42,409 bases of DNA from positions 1 to 42,409 of the forward strand of contig CADBDE010000010.1 of assembly GCA_902793375.1 (NCBI GenBank), in the 5' to 3' direction. The position numbers and the translations under genes were made by a program. The first letter of the stretch is position 1. Each line of letters opens with the position of its first letter. Source of the stretch: an uncultured Erysipelotrichaceae bacterium (GTDB lineage Bacteria > Bacillota_I > Bacilli_A > RF39 > UBA660). This document shows positions 6,891-15,253 of this stretch, piece by piece. The notes under the pieces are model-generated. The model had not been told where the DNA came from. It was given only the letters and a program-made list of their open reading frames with translations, and made no database searches.

Positions 6891-9446
6891 ATGAATAATA
6901 ATCTAGGCTATAATGATATTTCTAATAAATCTAAAGAAGAAATCTTTCTTTTGTTTAAAACAAAAGAGCAAGGATTAAACAAAAATGAAGTATCTAAAAG
7001 ATTAGAAGAATATGGTGATAATATTGCTTCTAATAGAAAAAAGAAAACACCATTGTTTTTTATTTTTGAAGCTTTGAAAGATAAATTTGTTTTAATTTTA
7101 ATTCTTTTAGCAGTTATAGATTTTATTACAGATGATAAAATTGGCGCAATAATTATTCTTGGAATAACTTTAATTAGTGTAATAATAAGATTTACTCAAG
7201 ATTATTCAACTTATAAATTTAATGAAAAATTAAAAGAAAAAATTAGAATATTTACTGATGTTATAAGAGAAGATAAGCAAAAAGAAGTAAGGCAAGAAAA
7301 AGTTGTTTATGGGGATATTATTACATTAAGTGCAGGAAGTGTTATTCCAGCAGATTTATATTTATTTGAGACTAAAGACTTATTTGTTAATCAATCATCA
7401 TTTACTGGTGAAAGCATAGCTGTTGAAAAAAACATTCATATTAAAAACGATTCTATTGATCCAATTGAGATGAATAATATATGCTTGATGGGGTGTAATG
7501 TCATAAGTGGTCAAGGGAAAGGTGTAGTTATTAAAACTAGCCTTGAGACGTTTATAGGTAAAATAAATATGAAAAAAGAGACTGTTAAAGAAGATACAAC
7601 ATTTGATAATGGAATAAATCATATAACAGCCTTACTTATTAAATGTATGATTATTATATGTTTTCTAGTGTTTATAATATACGGAATGATAAGAAACAAT
7701 ATAAATGAAGCTCTTTTATTTGCTTTAGCAGTTGCAGTAGGAATTACTCCTAGTATGCTTCCAATGATTGTTAATGTTAATTTAACAAAAGGAAGTAAAG
7801 CGTTAGCTAAGAAGAATACTTTAGTAAAGAGTATTAAATCTATTCAAAACTTAGGTTCAATGGATGTTTTATGTACTGATAAAACAGGAACTCTTACAAA
7901 AAATAATATTGAACTTCAAAAATACATAAATGTTGATGGTGATGACGACGAATATGTTTTAAAATGTGCCTATGTTAATAGTTATTTAAGTACTGGTTAT
8001 AAGAATATTGTTGATAAGGCAATAATTCAGTATGCAAAAAGTCATAATGTAGATATTTCGCATTATAAGAAAATAGATGAAATACCATTTGATTATATGA
8101 GAAAAAGATCTTCCATTGTTGTAACTCATTATGATAGATATAGGGTAATTGTTAAAGGAGCTTTAGAAGAAATAGTTAAAGTATGTGATATGGCTCGAGT
8201 TAATGGAGAAGAAGTTAAAATAAATAAAGAAATAATTGAAAAAGTAAATAAGAAAGCTGAAGAACTTTCAAAAATTGGAATGCAAGTTATTGCTTTAGCA
8301 ATAAAACCTGAATATGAAGGTATAGATAAATATGATGCTGAAGATGAAAAAAACTTTACTCTAGTTGGTTTAATAGCATTCTTAGATCCTCCTAAACCAT
8401 CAGCTGAAATAACAATAAAAAAACTAAAAGAATATGGAGTAAGTATAAAAATTCTTACTGGTGATAATGCTTTTGCAACAAAAAATATTTGTAATGCAGT
8501 TGGAATTAAAAGTGGAATAATAACTGGTAAAGAAATTGAAGAATTAAATGATTATGAACTTGGAAAAATAGTTGAAGAAGTCGATATATTTGCTAGAATG
8601 AATCCATTGCAGAAAGAAAGAGTTGTATCTATATTAAGACAAAATGGACATGCTGTTGGTTATATGGGAGATGGTGTTAATGATGCTCCTGCTTTAAGAT
8701 CATCTGATGTAGGTATAAGTGTTGATGGAGGAACAGATATTGCAAAGGAATCAAGTGATATTATTCTTCTTGAACAAAATTTAGAAGTTATACATAATGG
8801 TGTTATTGAAGGAAGAAAAGTATATGGAAATATTTTAAAATATATGAAATTAGCATTAAGCCAAGATTTTGGAGATGTTTTTAGTATATTAATTGCAAGT
8901 ATTTTTTTACCATTTTTACCATTATTACCAATTCAAATGCTTATTCAAGACTTTATAGTTGAAATGTCTCAAATTGGTATTCCATACGATAATGTAGATG
9001 AGAGTTTTGTAAAAAAAGTAAGAAAATGGGATATAAAATCAATAAGTAGATTTATGATAATATTTGGTGTTATTTCATCCATTACAGATATAGTTGCATT
9101 TATTGTATTTTGGTTTGTATTAGGTTACAATTCAATTGATTTACAATCGTATTTTCAAACAGCATGGTTCGTTGAATGTATAATATCAGAAACATTAATG
9201 ATTTTCTATATTAGAACTAATCATATAACTAAATCAAAACCAAGTAATACATTATTAATACTTACTTTATTAACTGTTGTAGCAACAATAGTTGTACCAA
9301 TGATATTAAGCTTTGTTCCTGGATTTAATTTTGTATTATTACCAGCTATTTATTATTTATATTTAATTGGATTTGTTGCTTTATATGGAATAATTGCACA
9401 AATAGTAAAGAAAATATATATAAGAAAATATGAAGAATGGTTATAA
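6891..9446 (+). CDS. mgtA: Magnesium-importing P-type ATPase (MgtA/MgtB type)
   Basis: An 851-residue P3B-type ATPase. Visible parts in order: cation-ATPase N-domain (~5-70), the actuator loop with TGES (~172-175), the ion-binding helix AVAVGITPSMLPMIVNVNLT, the phosphorylation motif DKTGTLT (Asp ~330), the hinge GDGVNDAPALRSSDVGIS (~593-610), and C-terminal helices with IQMLIQDFIVEMSQIGIPYD and NVD. The TPSMLPMIV helix and the IPYDNVD segment are closer to MgtA/MgtB Mg2+ importers than to Ca2+ or Cu+ pumps. It would import Mg2+ across the plasma membrane. Monocistronic, with its own promoter and a terminator downstream. The GGATGTGAT ribosome site is the form most often used in this genome. 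Confidence 0.9.
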   Translation: MNNNLGYNDISNKSKEEIFLLFKTKEQGLNKNEVSKRLEEYGDNIASNRKKKTPLFFIFEALKDKFVLILILLAVIDFITDDKIGAIIILGITLISVIIRFTQDYSTYKFNEKLKEKIRIFTDVIREDKQKEVRQEKVVYGDIITLSAGSVIPADLYLFETKDLFVNQSSFTGESIAVEKNIHIKNDSIDPIEMNNICLMGCNVISGQGKGVVIKTSLETFIGKINMKKETVKEDTTFDNGINHITALLIKCMIIICFLVFIIYGMIRNNINEALLFALAVAVGITPSMLPMIVNVNLTKGSKALAKKNTLVKSIKSIQNLGSMDVLCTDKTGTLTKNNIELQKYINVDGDDDEYVLKCAYVNSYLSTGYKNIVDKAIIQYAKSHNVDISHYKKIDEIPFDYMRKRSSIVVTHYDRYRVIVKGALEEIVKVCDMARVNGEEVKINKEIIEKVNKKAEELSKIGMQVIALAIKPEYEGIDKYDAEDEKNFTLVGLIAFLDPPKPSAEITIKKLKEYGVSIKILTGDNAFATKNICNAVGIKSGIITGKEIEELNDYELGKIVEEVDIFARMNPLQKERVVSILRQNGHAVGYMGDGVNDAPALRSSDVGISVDGGTDIAKESSDIILLEQNLEVIHNGVIEGRKVYGNILKYMKLALSQDFGDVFSILIASIFLPFLPLLPIQMLIQDFIVEMSQIGIPYDNVDESFVKKVRKWDIKSISRFMIIFGVISSITDIVAFIVFWFVLGYNSIDLQSYFQTAWFVECIISETLMIFYIRTNHITKSKPSNTLLILTLLTVVATIVVPMILSFVPGFNFVLLPAIYYLYLIGFVALYGIIAQIVKKIYIRKYEEWL

Positions 9447-9469
9447 TAAATTGTAGGTATATCAAAAAT

Positions 9470-9489
9470 AAGCTCTTTTGGAGCTTTTT
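9470..9489 (+). terminator. Terminator after mgtA
   Basis: AAGCTC (9470-9475) with GAGCTT (9481-9486), loop TTTTG, followed by TTTT. Confidence 0.8.
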
Positions 9490-9541
9490 AAGTGCAAAAA
9501 AGTATAAAACATGATAATATTAATAACAGGAGGATATGAAA

Positions 9542-10279
9542 ATGGATAGATTAAAAAATAAAATATGTATAATTACGGGAGCAAATTCAGGATTTGGAGC
9601 TGAAATGACTAAATTATTCACAGAAGAAGGTGCAAAAGTAATTGCAGCTGATTTTAATCCTGCAATAATGGAAAAGTACACTGATAATGAAAATGTTACA
9701 CCAGTAATATGTGATGTTACAAAAGAAGATCAAGTAGTTGCAATGGTAAATGTTGCAAGAGAAAAATATGGAAGATTAGATGTACTATGTAATAATGCTG
9801 GAACTAATAACAAGACTCCATATAGAGTACATGAATACCCAGTAGAAGAGTGGGATATGTTGTATAACGTTCTTGTAAAAGGAGCATTTCTTGTTATGAA
9901 AGAAAGTTTAAAACTAATGCTTGAAAGTGGTGGAGGAAGTGTTGTAAATACTGGTTCAATAGGTGGATTTAGAGCAACTCCTGGAAGTACAGCTTATTGT
10001 TCTGCTAAAGGAGCTATTCGAATGATGACTACTAATGCAGCTTTAGAATATGTAAAAGATAATATTAGAATTAATTCTGTTTGCCCAGGAATATTTAATA
10101 CTGCAATTTTAGATGGATTAAAACCAGATGTTTTAGAATTTTTAGCTCAACAAGTACCAATGGGATATATTGGAGAACCAAGAGATATGGCAAATCTTGC
10201 ATTATTCTTAGCAAGTGACGAGTCAAAGTATATTACAGGACAAAGCATTCTAATAGATGGCGGAAGAAGCTGTCAATAA
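9542..10279 (+). CDS. Short-chain dehydrogenase/reductase (SDR)
   Basis: A classical SDR of 245 residues. It has the TGANSGFG NAD(P)-binding loop near residue 13, the NNAGTNN strand end, a Ser-containing VVNTGSIGG strand, catalytic Tyr152 and Lys156 (YCSAK), the VCPGIFNT segment and the C-terminal GQSILIDGG. Family members oxidise or reduce alcohols, ketones or sugars; the substrate is unknown. Acidic VIAADF after the second strand suggests NAD(H) preference. The start is ATG 9542, eight bases after AGGAGG; ATG 9536 would be only two bases away. No partner gene is adjacent. Confidence 0.9.
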   Translation: MDRLKNKICIITGANSGFGAEMTKLFTEEGAKVIAADFNPAIMEKYTDNENVTPVICDVTKEDQVVAMVNVAREKYGRLDVLCNNAGTNNKTPYRVHEYPVEEWDMLYNVLVKGAFLVMKESLKLMLESGGGSVVNTGSIGGFRATPGSTAYCSAKGAIRMMTTNAALEYVKDNIRINSVCPGIFNTAILDGLKPDVLEFLAQQVPMGYIGEPRDMANLALFLASDESKYITGQSILIDGGRSCQ

Positions 10280-10303
10280 AAAAAGATTAATTCTTTTTTT
10301 TTT
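10278..10303 (+). terminator. Weak AT-only terminator after the SDR gene
   Basis: AAAAGA/TCTTTT stem with a run of T residues directly behind the stop codon. There is almost no GC in the stem. Confidence 0.5.
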
Positions 10304-10390
10304 GGAAAATAATCACAAAAATTTCACATTTCTTTAATATTATTTTAATAAATGTAATGTAGTATTTAAGATGTTAAAGGAGTGAAAAAA

Positions 10391-11632
10391 ATGGAAAAAG
10401 ATAAAAAATCAAAAAATGAAATAAAAGAAGAAGACCATGAATATGTAAATTATTATAATAAAAAGAATAAAACTAATATTGGCTATATTATTACAATCGT
10501 AATTCTAACTATTGTATTGATTGTTGTTGCAGTTCTTTTAGGTTTCAAATTAACTGAGAAGAATTTAAATAATAATTCAATAAATGAAAATGTAGAATTA
10601 AAGAAAACTGAATCAGTTACTGTTAAATCAGAAGGAGTATATATAACAGATGTTTCAGAAGTTGTTGATAAAGTAATGCCATCAATTGTTGCAATAACAA
10701 GTAAAACAATAATTAATTCAGGAAACTATGGACCTATAATAAGAGGTGGATCATATACTGCTGTTGGAGCTGGTTCTGGTGTAATAATATCAGAAAATAA
10801 CGATGAAATATTTATTTTGACAAATAATCATGTTGTTGAAGGATCAAGTGAATTATCAGTTAAGTTTATTGATGATAAAAGTTATGATGCAAAAATAAAA
10901 GGAGTATCTGAAAGAAAAGATATTGCAGTTGTATCTGTATCTAAAAAAGATTTAGAAGGAAATACTTTAGAATCAATTAAGATAGCTACATTAGGAAATA
11001 GTAATGATTTAAAAGTTGGTAATGGAATTATTGCAATTGGAAATGCCTTAGGATATGGTCAATCAGTGACAACTGGAGTAGTCAGTGCATTAAATAGGGA
11101 AGTAGAAACTGAAGATTATAGCCAAGAAATGATTCAAATTGATGCTGCAATTAATGGTGGAAATAGTGGTGGAGCATTATTAAATAGTAAAGGTGAAGTA
11201 GTAGGAATAAATACGTTAAAATATTCATTAAAGGGATTAACAAATAGTGCAAGTATAGAAGGAATGGGATTTGCTATTCCAATATCAAATGTTGATGATA
11301 TAATCAATAATCTTATTAAAGGAGAAAATGATAATAGTAGTGTTACTATAGGAATAGAAGGGTATATGACAACTTCTGGAACAATATCTAATTATAGTTT
11401 GCCAAGTGGATTCTATGTTTCTAAAATTGATAAAGATGGGAATGCTATTAATTCAGAACTTGAAATAGGAAATATTATTACTGAAGTAGATGGAAATAAA
11501 GTAACATCTATTGATACATTTAAAAAAGTATTAAACAAAAAGACTAAAGGGGATAAGATTACTTTAAAAATAATGTATGTTAGTAAAAATGAATATAAAG
11601 AAAAAGAAATAGATATTACTTTAAATAAATAA
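10391..11632 (+). CDS. htrA: HtrA/DegP-like membrane-anchored serine protease with PDZ domain
   Basis: A 413-residue protein: charged cytoplasmic head, one transmembrane helix (~33-55), an Asn-rich linker, then the trypsin-like domain with His147 (TNNHVV), Asp177 (RKDIAVV) and Ser259 (NGGNSGGAL). A single PDZ domain follows (~315-413; GFYVSKIDKDGNA, LEIGNIITEVDGNKV). This is the architecture of Gram-positive HtrA, which degrades or refolds misfolded exported proteins at the outer face of the membrane. The ATG at 10391 is chosen because AAGGAGTG ends 7 bases upstream; the GTG at 10382 is part of that ribosome site. It is flanked by terminators, so it is monocistronic. No CssRS-type regulator is nearby. 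Confidence 0.92.
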   Translation: MEKDKKSKNEIKEEDHEYVNYYNKKNKTNIGYIITIVILTIVLIVVAVLLGFKLTEKNLNNNSINENVELKKTESVTVKSEGVYITDVSEVVDKVMPSIVAITSKTIINSGNYGPIIRGGSYTAVGAGSGVIISENNDEIFILTNNHVVEGSSELSVKFIDDKSYDAKIKGVSERKDIAVVSVSKKDLEGNTLESIKIATLGNSNDLKVGNGIIAIGNALGYGQSVTTGVVSALNREVETEDYSQEMIQIDAAINGGNSGGALLNSKGEVVGINTLKYSLKGLTNSASIEGMGFAIPISNVDDIINNLIKGENDNSSVTIGIEGYMTTSGTISNYSLPSGFYVSKIDKDGNAINSELEIGNIITEVDGNKVTSIDTFKKVLNKKTKGDKITLKIMYVSKNEYKEKEIDITLNK

Positions 11633-11639
11633 TAATTGA

Positions 11640-11665
11640 AGATAGGAAATACCTATCTTTTTATT
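11640..11665 (+). terminator. Terminator after htrA
   Basis: AGATAGG (11640-11646) with CCTATCT (11652-11658), loop AAATA, then a T-rich tail. Confidence 0.85.
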
Positions 11666-11772
11666 TTATTATTATTTATAAAAAACAATGTATACTAGTG
11701 TAAAAGAATAAAAAAAAGTAATATGTTTTTTATAATTATATGATATATTATTATTATAGTGGAGGTATTTAT

Positions 11773-12792
11773 ATGACAACAATTTATTTAGATAATGCAT
11801 ATATAGATATTCAAAAAGACTTTATAGACAAATATTTAACAAGTATTGATGAGAATTTTAAAAAGAATCCACAATTTATTTCAGAATTATTTACTGCTCT
11901 TCATTTTTTAACAAGGAAAAAAGATAATGAGGTTTTACCACCTTTTGAATTAAATGTTTATGATGATGGAAGAGGATTTGAAATAAGAAGTGGAATTAGA
12001 AAATGTCCAGATAATATTAATCCTGAATTACAAAATAATAAAAATTTTGATATGGTAAAATTTACATTAGATGATAAGAATAATATAGAGTTAACACAAT
12101 CAAATGGAGTTTTTTATAAATTTGAAGATTATGCAAAAATAGAAAAAGCTCCAGAATTAAAGTCAAAATATGAAATGCTTAATTCTAGAGATACACCAAC
12201 TGTTATTTCAACTTATCATACTCATACTACTATTTTGTCGAATGGAATTGAGGTTGAAAAGTCTTCTTATTCTGATCAATATCCTCTAGGTTTACCTTTT
12301 GAAAGTGATAGCGAATTAAAAAATCAAACAATGATTCATTCTCCAAGACAATGGTATTTTAATTCTATACCAGAACGTGCAAATTGGGAATTTAATCCGT
12401 TTAGTACAAATTCTTATAGATTTACTGAAACTCTTGGATTAGTTGTATCACAATTTAAATCTGGTAAATCTGGAATGGTTGAAGGAGCAGAATATCCAGC
12501 AAATACAGAATATCCAGATAAACTTGGTTGTTTTCCAACTCCAGTTAAAAAGTATGCTAATGGAAAAGAAGAAATTACCCCTGAATATCAGGAGTCATTT
12601 CCTGGAAAATCTGTATGGGATGTTGAAAAAGAGGTTAATATATCATTTAGAAAAGGTATAGATACTTCAAAAACAAAAGATATAAATCCTATTGTGTATG
12701 AGAATCTAAAAAATGTTACAGATGCAGCACTTGAAAGAAGATATGGATACACATTGGAAACTGAAGAAGAAACATATTCTCCAACTAGATAA
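11773..12792 (+). CDS. Hypothetical protein
   Basis: I recognise no family in this 339-residue soluble protein. It has no signal peptide or membrane helix. Notable segments are an HTHTTI run in the middle (STYHTHTTILSNGIEV) and aromatic- and Pro-rich stretches (HSPRQWYFNSIPERANWEFN). The start is the ATG at 11773 after GTGGAGGT; an upstream in-frame ATG at 11740 lacks a ribosome site. It stands alone between the htrA terminator and the first displaced rbgA-like start region. It could be part of the accessory block or mark its left border. Confidence 0.6.
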   Translation: MTTIYLDNAYIDIQKDFIDKYLTSIDENFKKNPQFISELFTALHFLTRKKDNEVLPPFELNVYDDGRGFEIRSGIRKCPDNINPELQNNKNFDMVKFTLDDKNNIELTQSNGVFYKFEDYAKIEKAPELKSKYEMLNSRDTPTVISTYHTHTTILSNGIEVEKSSYSDQYPLGLPFESDSELKNQTMIHSPRQWYFNSIPERANWEFNPFSTNSYRFTETLGLVVSQFKSGKSGMVEGAEYPANTEYPDKLGCFPTPVKKYANGKEEITPEYQESFPGKSVWDVEKEVNISFRKGIDTSKTKDINPIVYENLKNVTDAALERRYGYTLETEEETYSPTR

Positions 12793-12826
12793 AAAAAGAT
12801 AGTTAAAATGAAGTTGTAAGATAAAA

Positions 12827-12860
12827 GTAGACACAAAAAAGACGTGTTTACCTTTTCTTT
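12827..12860 (+). terminator. Terminator before rbgA-like start 1
   Basis: GTAGACAC (12827-12834) with GTGTTTAC (12844-12851, one G-T pair) followed by CCTTTTCTTTT. A -10-like GATAAAAT and an AGGAGTGATT ribosome site follow, the same order as in front of rbgA. Confidence 0.65.
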
Positions 12861-12891
12861 TGATAAAATGATTATACGAGGAGTGATTCTT

Positions 12892-13023
12892 ATGAGTAAT
12901 TCAAAAGAAAAAAGTGGGCTAGACAAAAACGTAATCAATTGGTTGATTACGGTTTATAGTAACTACTATAATAACCTAAAAATGGACGAAATAGTAATAA
13001 ATTTCGTTTTTTTTATGTTATAA
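12892..13023 (+). CDS. Small ORF with rbgA-like start region (remnant 1)
   Basis: A 43-codon ORF with a strong AGGAGTGATT ribosome site. Residues 1-17 end in VINW, matching the INW of RbgA residues 7-9; beyond that point the sequence departs (LITVYSNYY...). The second half runs through a terminator hairpin, so full translation is doubtful. The DNA from 12978 on (AAAAATGGACGAAAT, hairpin, TATAAT) is homologous to the DNA just in front of the intact rbgA start. Best read as a displaced old rbgA 5' end, not a functional gene. Confidence 0.5.
   Translation: MSNSKEKSGLDKNVINWLITVYSNYYNNLKMDEIVINFVFFML
12986..13014 (+). terminator. Terminator before rbgA-like start 2
   Basis: ACGAAAT (12986-12992) with ATTTCGT (13001-13007) then a T-run. 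Homologous to the hairpin in front of rbgA at 18728-18757. A TATAAT -10 box follows at 13019-13024. Confidence 0.8.
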
Positions 13024-13048
13024 TTAGTGCAGTTAGCAAGTGATTCTT

Positions 13049-13114
13049 ATGAGTAAAAAAGAAAAAGATAATTTGTCAGCAAAAATACAAATCAATTGGT
13101 TGATGACAATTTAG
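13049..13114 (+). CDS. Small ORF with rbgA-like start region (remnant 2)
   Basis: A 21-codon ORF behind TATAAT and AAGTGATTCTT, arranged as at rbgA. It encodes IQINW at residues 13-17, then LMTI and a stop. The bases around the Trp codon (ATCAATTGGTTGAT) equal those of remnant 1. It directly precedes the DUF488 gene. Probably a displaced start, or possibly a leader peptide. Confidence 0.5.
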   Translation: MSKKEKDNLSAKIQINWLMTI

Positions 13115-13142
13115 TCTAACTTTAAAAAAAAGAGGTGATAAA

Positions 13143-13658
13143 ATGAGTGATTTATCTAAAGTAATCTTAGGAACTGGTAATTATTATGATGTAAAAAGTG
13201 GTAATACTGTATCTGTTACAGGTGATGGTGGTAATGCTTGGGGATATTTTGGACCAGCATATAAAAAACTAGCTCCTAAACTAGTTACTTATACACCTTA
13301 TGCTGAAAAGTTAGAAGAATTAGAAAAATTGAAAGAGGATGTTTCTAAATTAAAAGAGTATGTTGAGTTTAGGAAACAAATAGAAGATGAATATATTAGG
13401 AGTTATTATGATATAAGATTAAAAGATTTAGATGTTAAAGATTTACTTTATATATTAAATGAGAAATTTGGTAATGATATAATATTGTTATGTCATGAAC
13501 CAATTGATGAATTTTGCCATAGAAGAATAATTGCGGATTATATAGAACTTGAAACAGGAATATATATTCCAGAAGTAAGTGTTGATGAGCAAGGTAATGT
13601 TAAAAAACTTGTTCCAATAAGATATAAAAATAGATTAAAAGAAGTAATGAATAAGTAG
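13143..13658 (+). CDS. DUF488 family protein
   Basis: A 171-residue product. It begins with a VILGTGNYYDVKSG strand-loop and GYFGPAYKKLAP, has a coiled central helix (~55-85), and carries the family signature ILLCHEPIDEFCHRRIIADY near residue 115, with Cys and Cys-His-Arg-Arg. DUF488 proteins are small cytosolic proteins of unknown biochemical function that often travel with defence or mobile regions. GAGGTGATAAA gives the start. It opens a unit with a tiny ORF, an unknown gene and a NUDIX gene, lying between rbgA-like remnants 2 and 3. Confidence 0.8.
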   Translation: MSDLSKVILGTGNYYDVKSGNTVSVTGDGGNAWGYFGPAYKKLAPKLVTYTPYAEKLEELEKLKEDVSKLKEYVEFRKQIEDEYIRSYYDIRLKDLDVKDLLYILNEKFGNDIILLCHEPIDEFCHRRIIADYIELETGIYIPEVSVDEQGNVKKLVPIRYKNRLKEVMNK

Positions 13659-13667
13659 GTGGTTTAC

Positions 13668-13745
13668 ATGAATAATAAAAATAAAAAGAATATAAATTGT
13701 TTAGCTTATAATATGCCGACGTATTTGTTAGTTTACAAAGGCTAA
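13668..13745 (+). CDS. Small ORF, degenerate rbgA-like start (candidate remnant 2b)
   Basis: A 25-codon ORF with GGTGG upstream. It encodes MNNKNKKNINC followed by LAYNMPTYLL. NIN aligns with NINW of RbgA and remnant 3, with Cys in place of Trp (TGT for TGG). The DNA ATGAATAATAAAAATAAAAA resembles the start of remnant 3. It has no terminator or promoter of its own. Assignment to the remnant family is tentative. Confidence 0.35.
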   Translation: MNNKNKKNINCLAYNMPTYLLVYKG

Positions 13746-13774
13746 GAGTATATAAAAACGAGGTGATTATTAAT

Positions 13775-14335
13775 ATGACAATTGATGAATTATTGACATA
13801 TTTAAAAAGCAGACAATTAAATAATAAAACAAATAATATGATTATTGTTGGAGATAAATTAAATGCATTAATAGATGATATTTCTGATGTAACAGATATT
13901 TCTTTTATAGATGATGATATTGATGTAGATGTAGCTTTAAATATCAAAATTGATTTATCAAAAGTTAGTGTTAAAGACATACTAACATATTCACTTAGTT
14001 ATCTAAAACAATTAAAACTTGTTGATGAATATTTTGATTATACATTACCATTTAATAATAAATTTGATATAGTAAAATATAGAAGCATATTACAAAAATA
14101 TAATAGAGTAGTTCAATTGGTTTGTTATAATATTGAGGAGTTATCTATAGAAGAACAAATGCTATTTAATGAATTGTATTATTATAATAGTTCATTTTTT
14201 ACTGTTATCTCATTAATTAAAGATAATTTTAAGACATATTTTTTAACTCAAGATAGAGTTTTAGATGATAGAGAAAATTATCAAAAATATGAAATAATTA
14301 AACCATATACACTAACAAAAGGAGAATGGAAATGA
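13775..14335 (+). CDS. Hypothetical protein
   Basis: A 186-residue acidic, Leu/Tyr-rich soluble protein of no family known to me. The N-terminus (MTIDELLTYLKSRQLNNKTN) and the repeated Asp-Ile pairs around residues 35-60 suggest a helical start followed by strands. ATG 13775 is preferred because CGAGGTGAT ends 8 bases upstream; the GTG at 13763 belongs to that site. The last codons overlap the start of the NUDIX gene by 4 bases (ATGA), so the two are translationally coupled. Confidence 0.6.
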   Translation: MTIDELLTYLKSRQLNNKTNNMIIVGDKLNALIDDISDVTDISFIDDDIDVDVALNIKIDLSKVSVKDILTYSLSYLKQLKLVDEYFDYTLPFNNKFDIVKYRSILQKYNRVVQLVCYNIEELSIEEQMLFNELYYYNSSFFTVISLIKDNFKTYFLTQDRVLDDRENYQKYEIIKPYTLTKGEWK

Positions 14336-15024
14336 ATAATGTAGTAAGAGTTGGAATTGGAGTAATGATTATAGACAATGATAAAATATTACTTGGTCAT
14401 AGATTAGCTAAAAGGAGTGATACAGGTGGGATACAAGAACCTGATTGTTGGTCATTACCTGGTGGAAAGCAAGAAATGTTTGAGACAATGTTTGAAGGTG
14501 CAAAAAGAGAAATAAAAGAAGAAACAAATTTAGATATAGATGAATTAGAATTGTTTGGAGCAGCAGATGATATTGCAAAAGATAGACATTTTGTAACACT
14601 TCATATTATTGCCAAATCTTTTAATGGGAAACTAATTGCTATGGAACCAGAAAAAGAAGATAAGTGGGAATGGTTTAGTTTAAATGAATTACCTGAAAAT
14701 ATATATTCTCCATCAAAAAAATTTATTGATAACTATTTAAAAAAGAGGAAATGTAATGAAAAAAGTAAGACAAAATTAACTCCTATATTTCAAACAAAAG
14801 AGCAAGAAGAGTTATTTGCAAGATGTAGCAAAGAATTAATGCATAAAACTATGACTGGTGAAATATCATATTTATCTATTGATGAATCTATGAATAATGT
14901 TAAATCTATTGTTTCATCAGTATTTCAAACAAAAGAGCAAGAAGAATTATTTGCAAGAATTGCTCAAGAAACTATGTTTAGGTATACAAATGAGGAAAAT
15001 GCCAAAAAGAAAATTTTAAAATAA
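14332..15024 (+). CDS. NUDIX hydrolase with C-terminal tandem repeat
   Basis: A 230-residue protein. The N-terminal ~140 residues form a NUDIX domain of the ADP-ribose/8-oxo-dGTP type: VGIGVMIIDNDKILLGHR, then a complete box GGKQEMFETMFEGAKREIKE followed by ETNL. A ~90-residue tail contains two copies of FQTKEQEELFAR (about 152-163 and 196-207) within longer similar helices. The tail is not part of the usual fold and may be a binding module. ATG 14332 is chosen, 7 bases after GGAG; ATG 14326 is too close. It overlaps the upstream unknown gene. Unrelated in detail to the NUDIX twins at 3 and 4 kb. Confidence 0.85.
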   Translation: MNNVVRVGIGVMIIDNDKILLGHRLAKRSDTGGIQEPDCWSLPGGKQEMFETMFEGAKREIKEETNLDIDELELFGAADDIAKDRHFVTLHIIAKSFNGKLIAMEPEKEDKWEWFSLNELPENIYSPSKKFIDNYLKKRKCNEKSKTKLTPIFQTKEQEELFARCSKELMHKTMTGEISYLSIDESMNNVKSIVSSVFQTKEQEELFARIAQETMFRYTNEENAKKKILK

Positions 15025-15041
15025 TAAAGGATGTGATCCAA

Positions 15042-15134
15042 ATGAATGAAAATAAAACTAATATCAACTGGTTGGTATCGATTTATCCAACACTTTCTAA
15101 AAAAACTTATAAAACAAGGATTTGCAAGATTTAA
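15042..15134 (+). CDS. Small ORF with rbgA-like start (remnant 3), stop codon in terminator loop
   Basis: A 30-codon ORF behind AAAGGATGTGAT. Its first ten residues, MNENKTNINW, closely match RbgA MDNKTNINW, and 18 bases (AAAACTAATATCAACTGG) are identical to rbgA at 18801-18818. After the Trp it continues LVSIYPTLSKKTYKTRICKI, shared with remnant 4. Its TAA lies in the loop of the following terminator. It lacks its own terminator/promoter upstream and is joined to the NUDIX gene. Either a displaced rbgA start capped by the inserted element, or an attenuator peptide. Confidence 0.55.
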   Translation: MNENKTNINWLVSIYPTLSKKTYKTRICKI

Positions 15135-15241
15135 AATCTTGCTTTTTTTTTATTAAAAGATAATAATATTATGTAAAAATAATAAAAAAGTTCAAAAAAA
15201 GCCATACCAAATAAGGGGTGGTATTTCCAGACAACACTTTC
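15072..15241 (+). repeat. Cassette left-end repeat, copy 1
   Basis: About 170 bases directly after the INW codons of remnant 3. They align throughout with 17463-17630: TTGGTATCGATTTATCCAAC, ACTTATAAAACAAGG, a terminator, ATTATGTAAAAAT, CAAATAAGGGGTGGTATTTC and AGACAACACTTT. ATACCA/TGGTAT can form a hairpin near the end. This looks like the conserved left end of an inserted element. Confidence 0.75.
15124..15150 (+). terminator. Terminator inside cassette left-end repeat 1
   Basis: GCAAGAT (15124-15130) with ATCTTGC (15136-15142), loop TTAAA containing the remnant 3 stop codon, then eight T. Confidence 0.9.
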
Positions 15242-15253
15242 CTAAGGCATATA

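Noticed and set aside
13600-13980. Minus-strand reading frames in the accessory blocks (for example 13600-13980 and 18538-18954)
   Set aside because: They lie opposite good plus-strand genes, lack ribosome sites and consist of low-complexity Leu/Ser/Phe/Tyr translations of AT-rich DNA.
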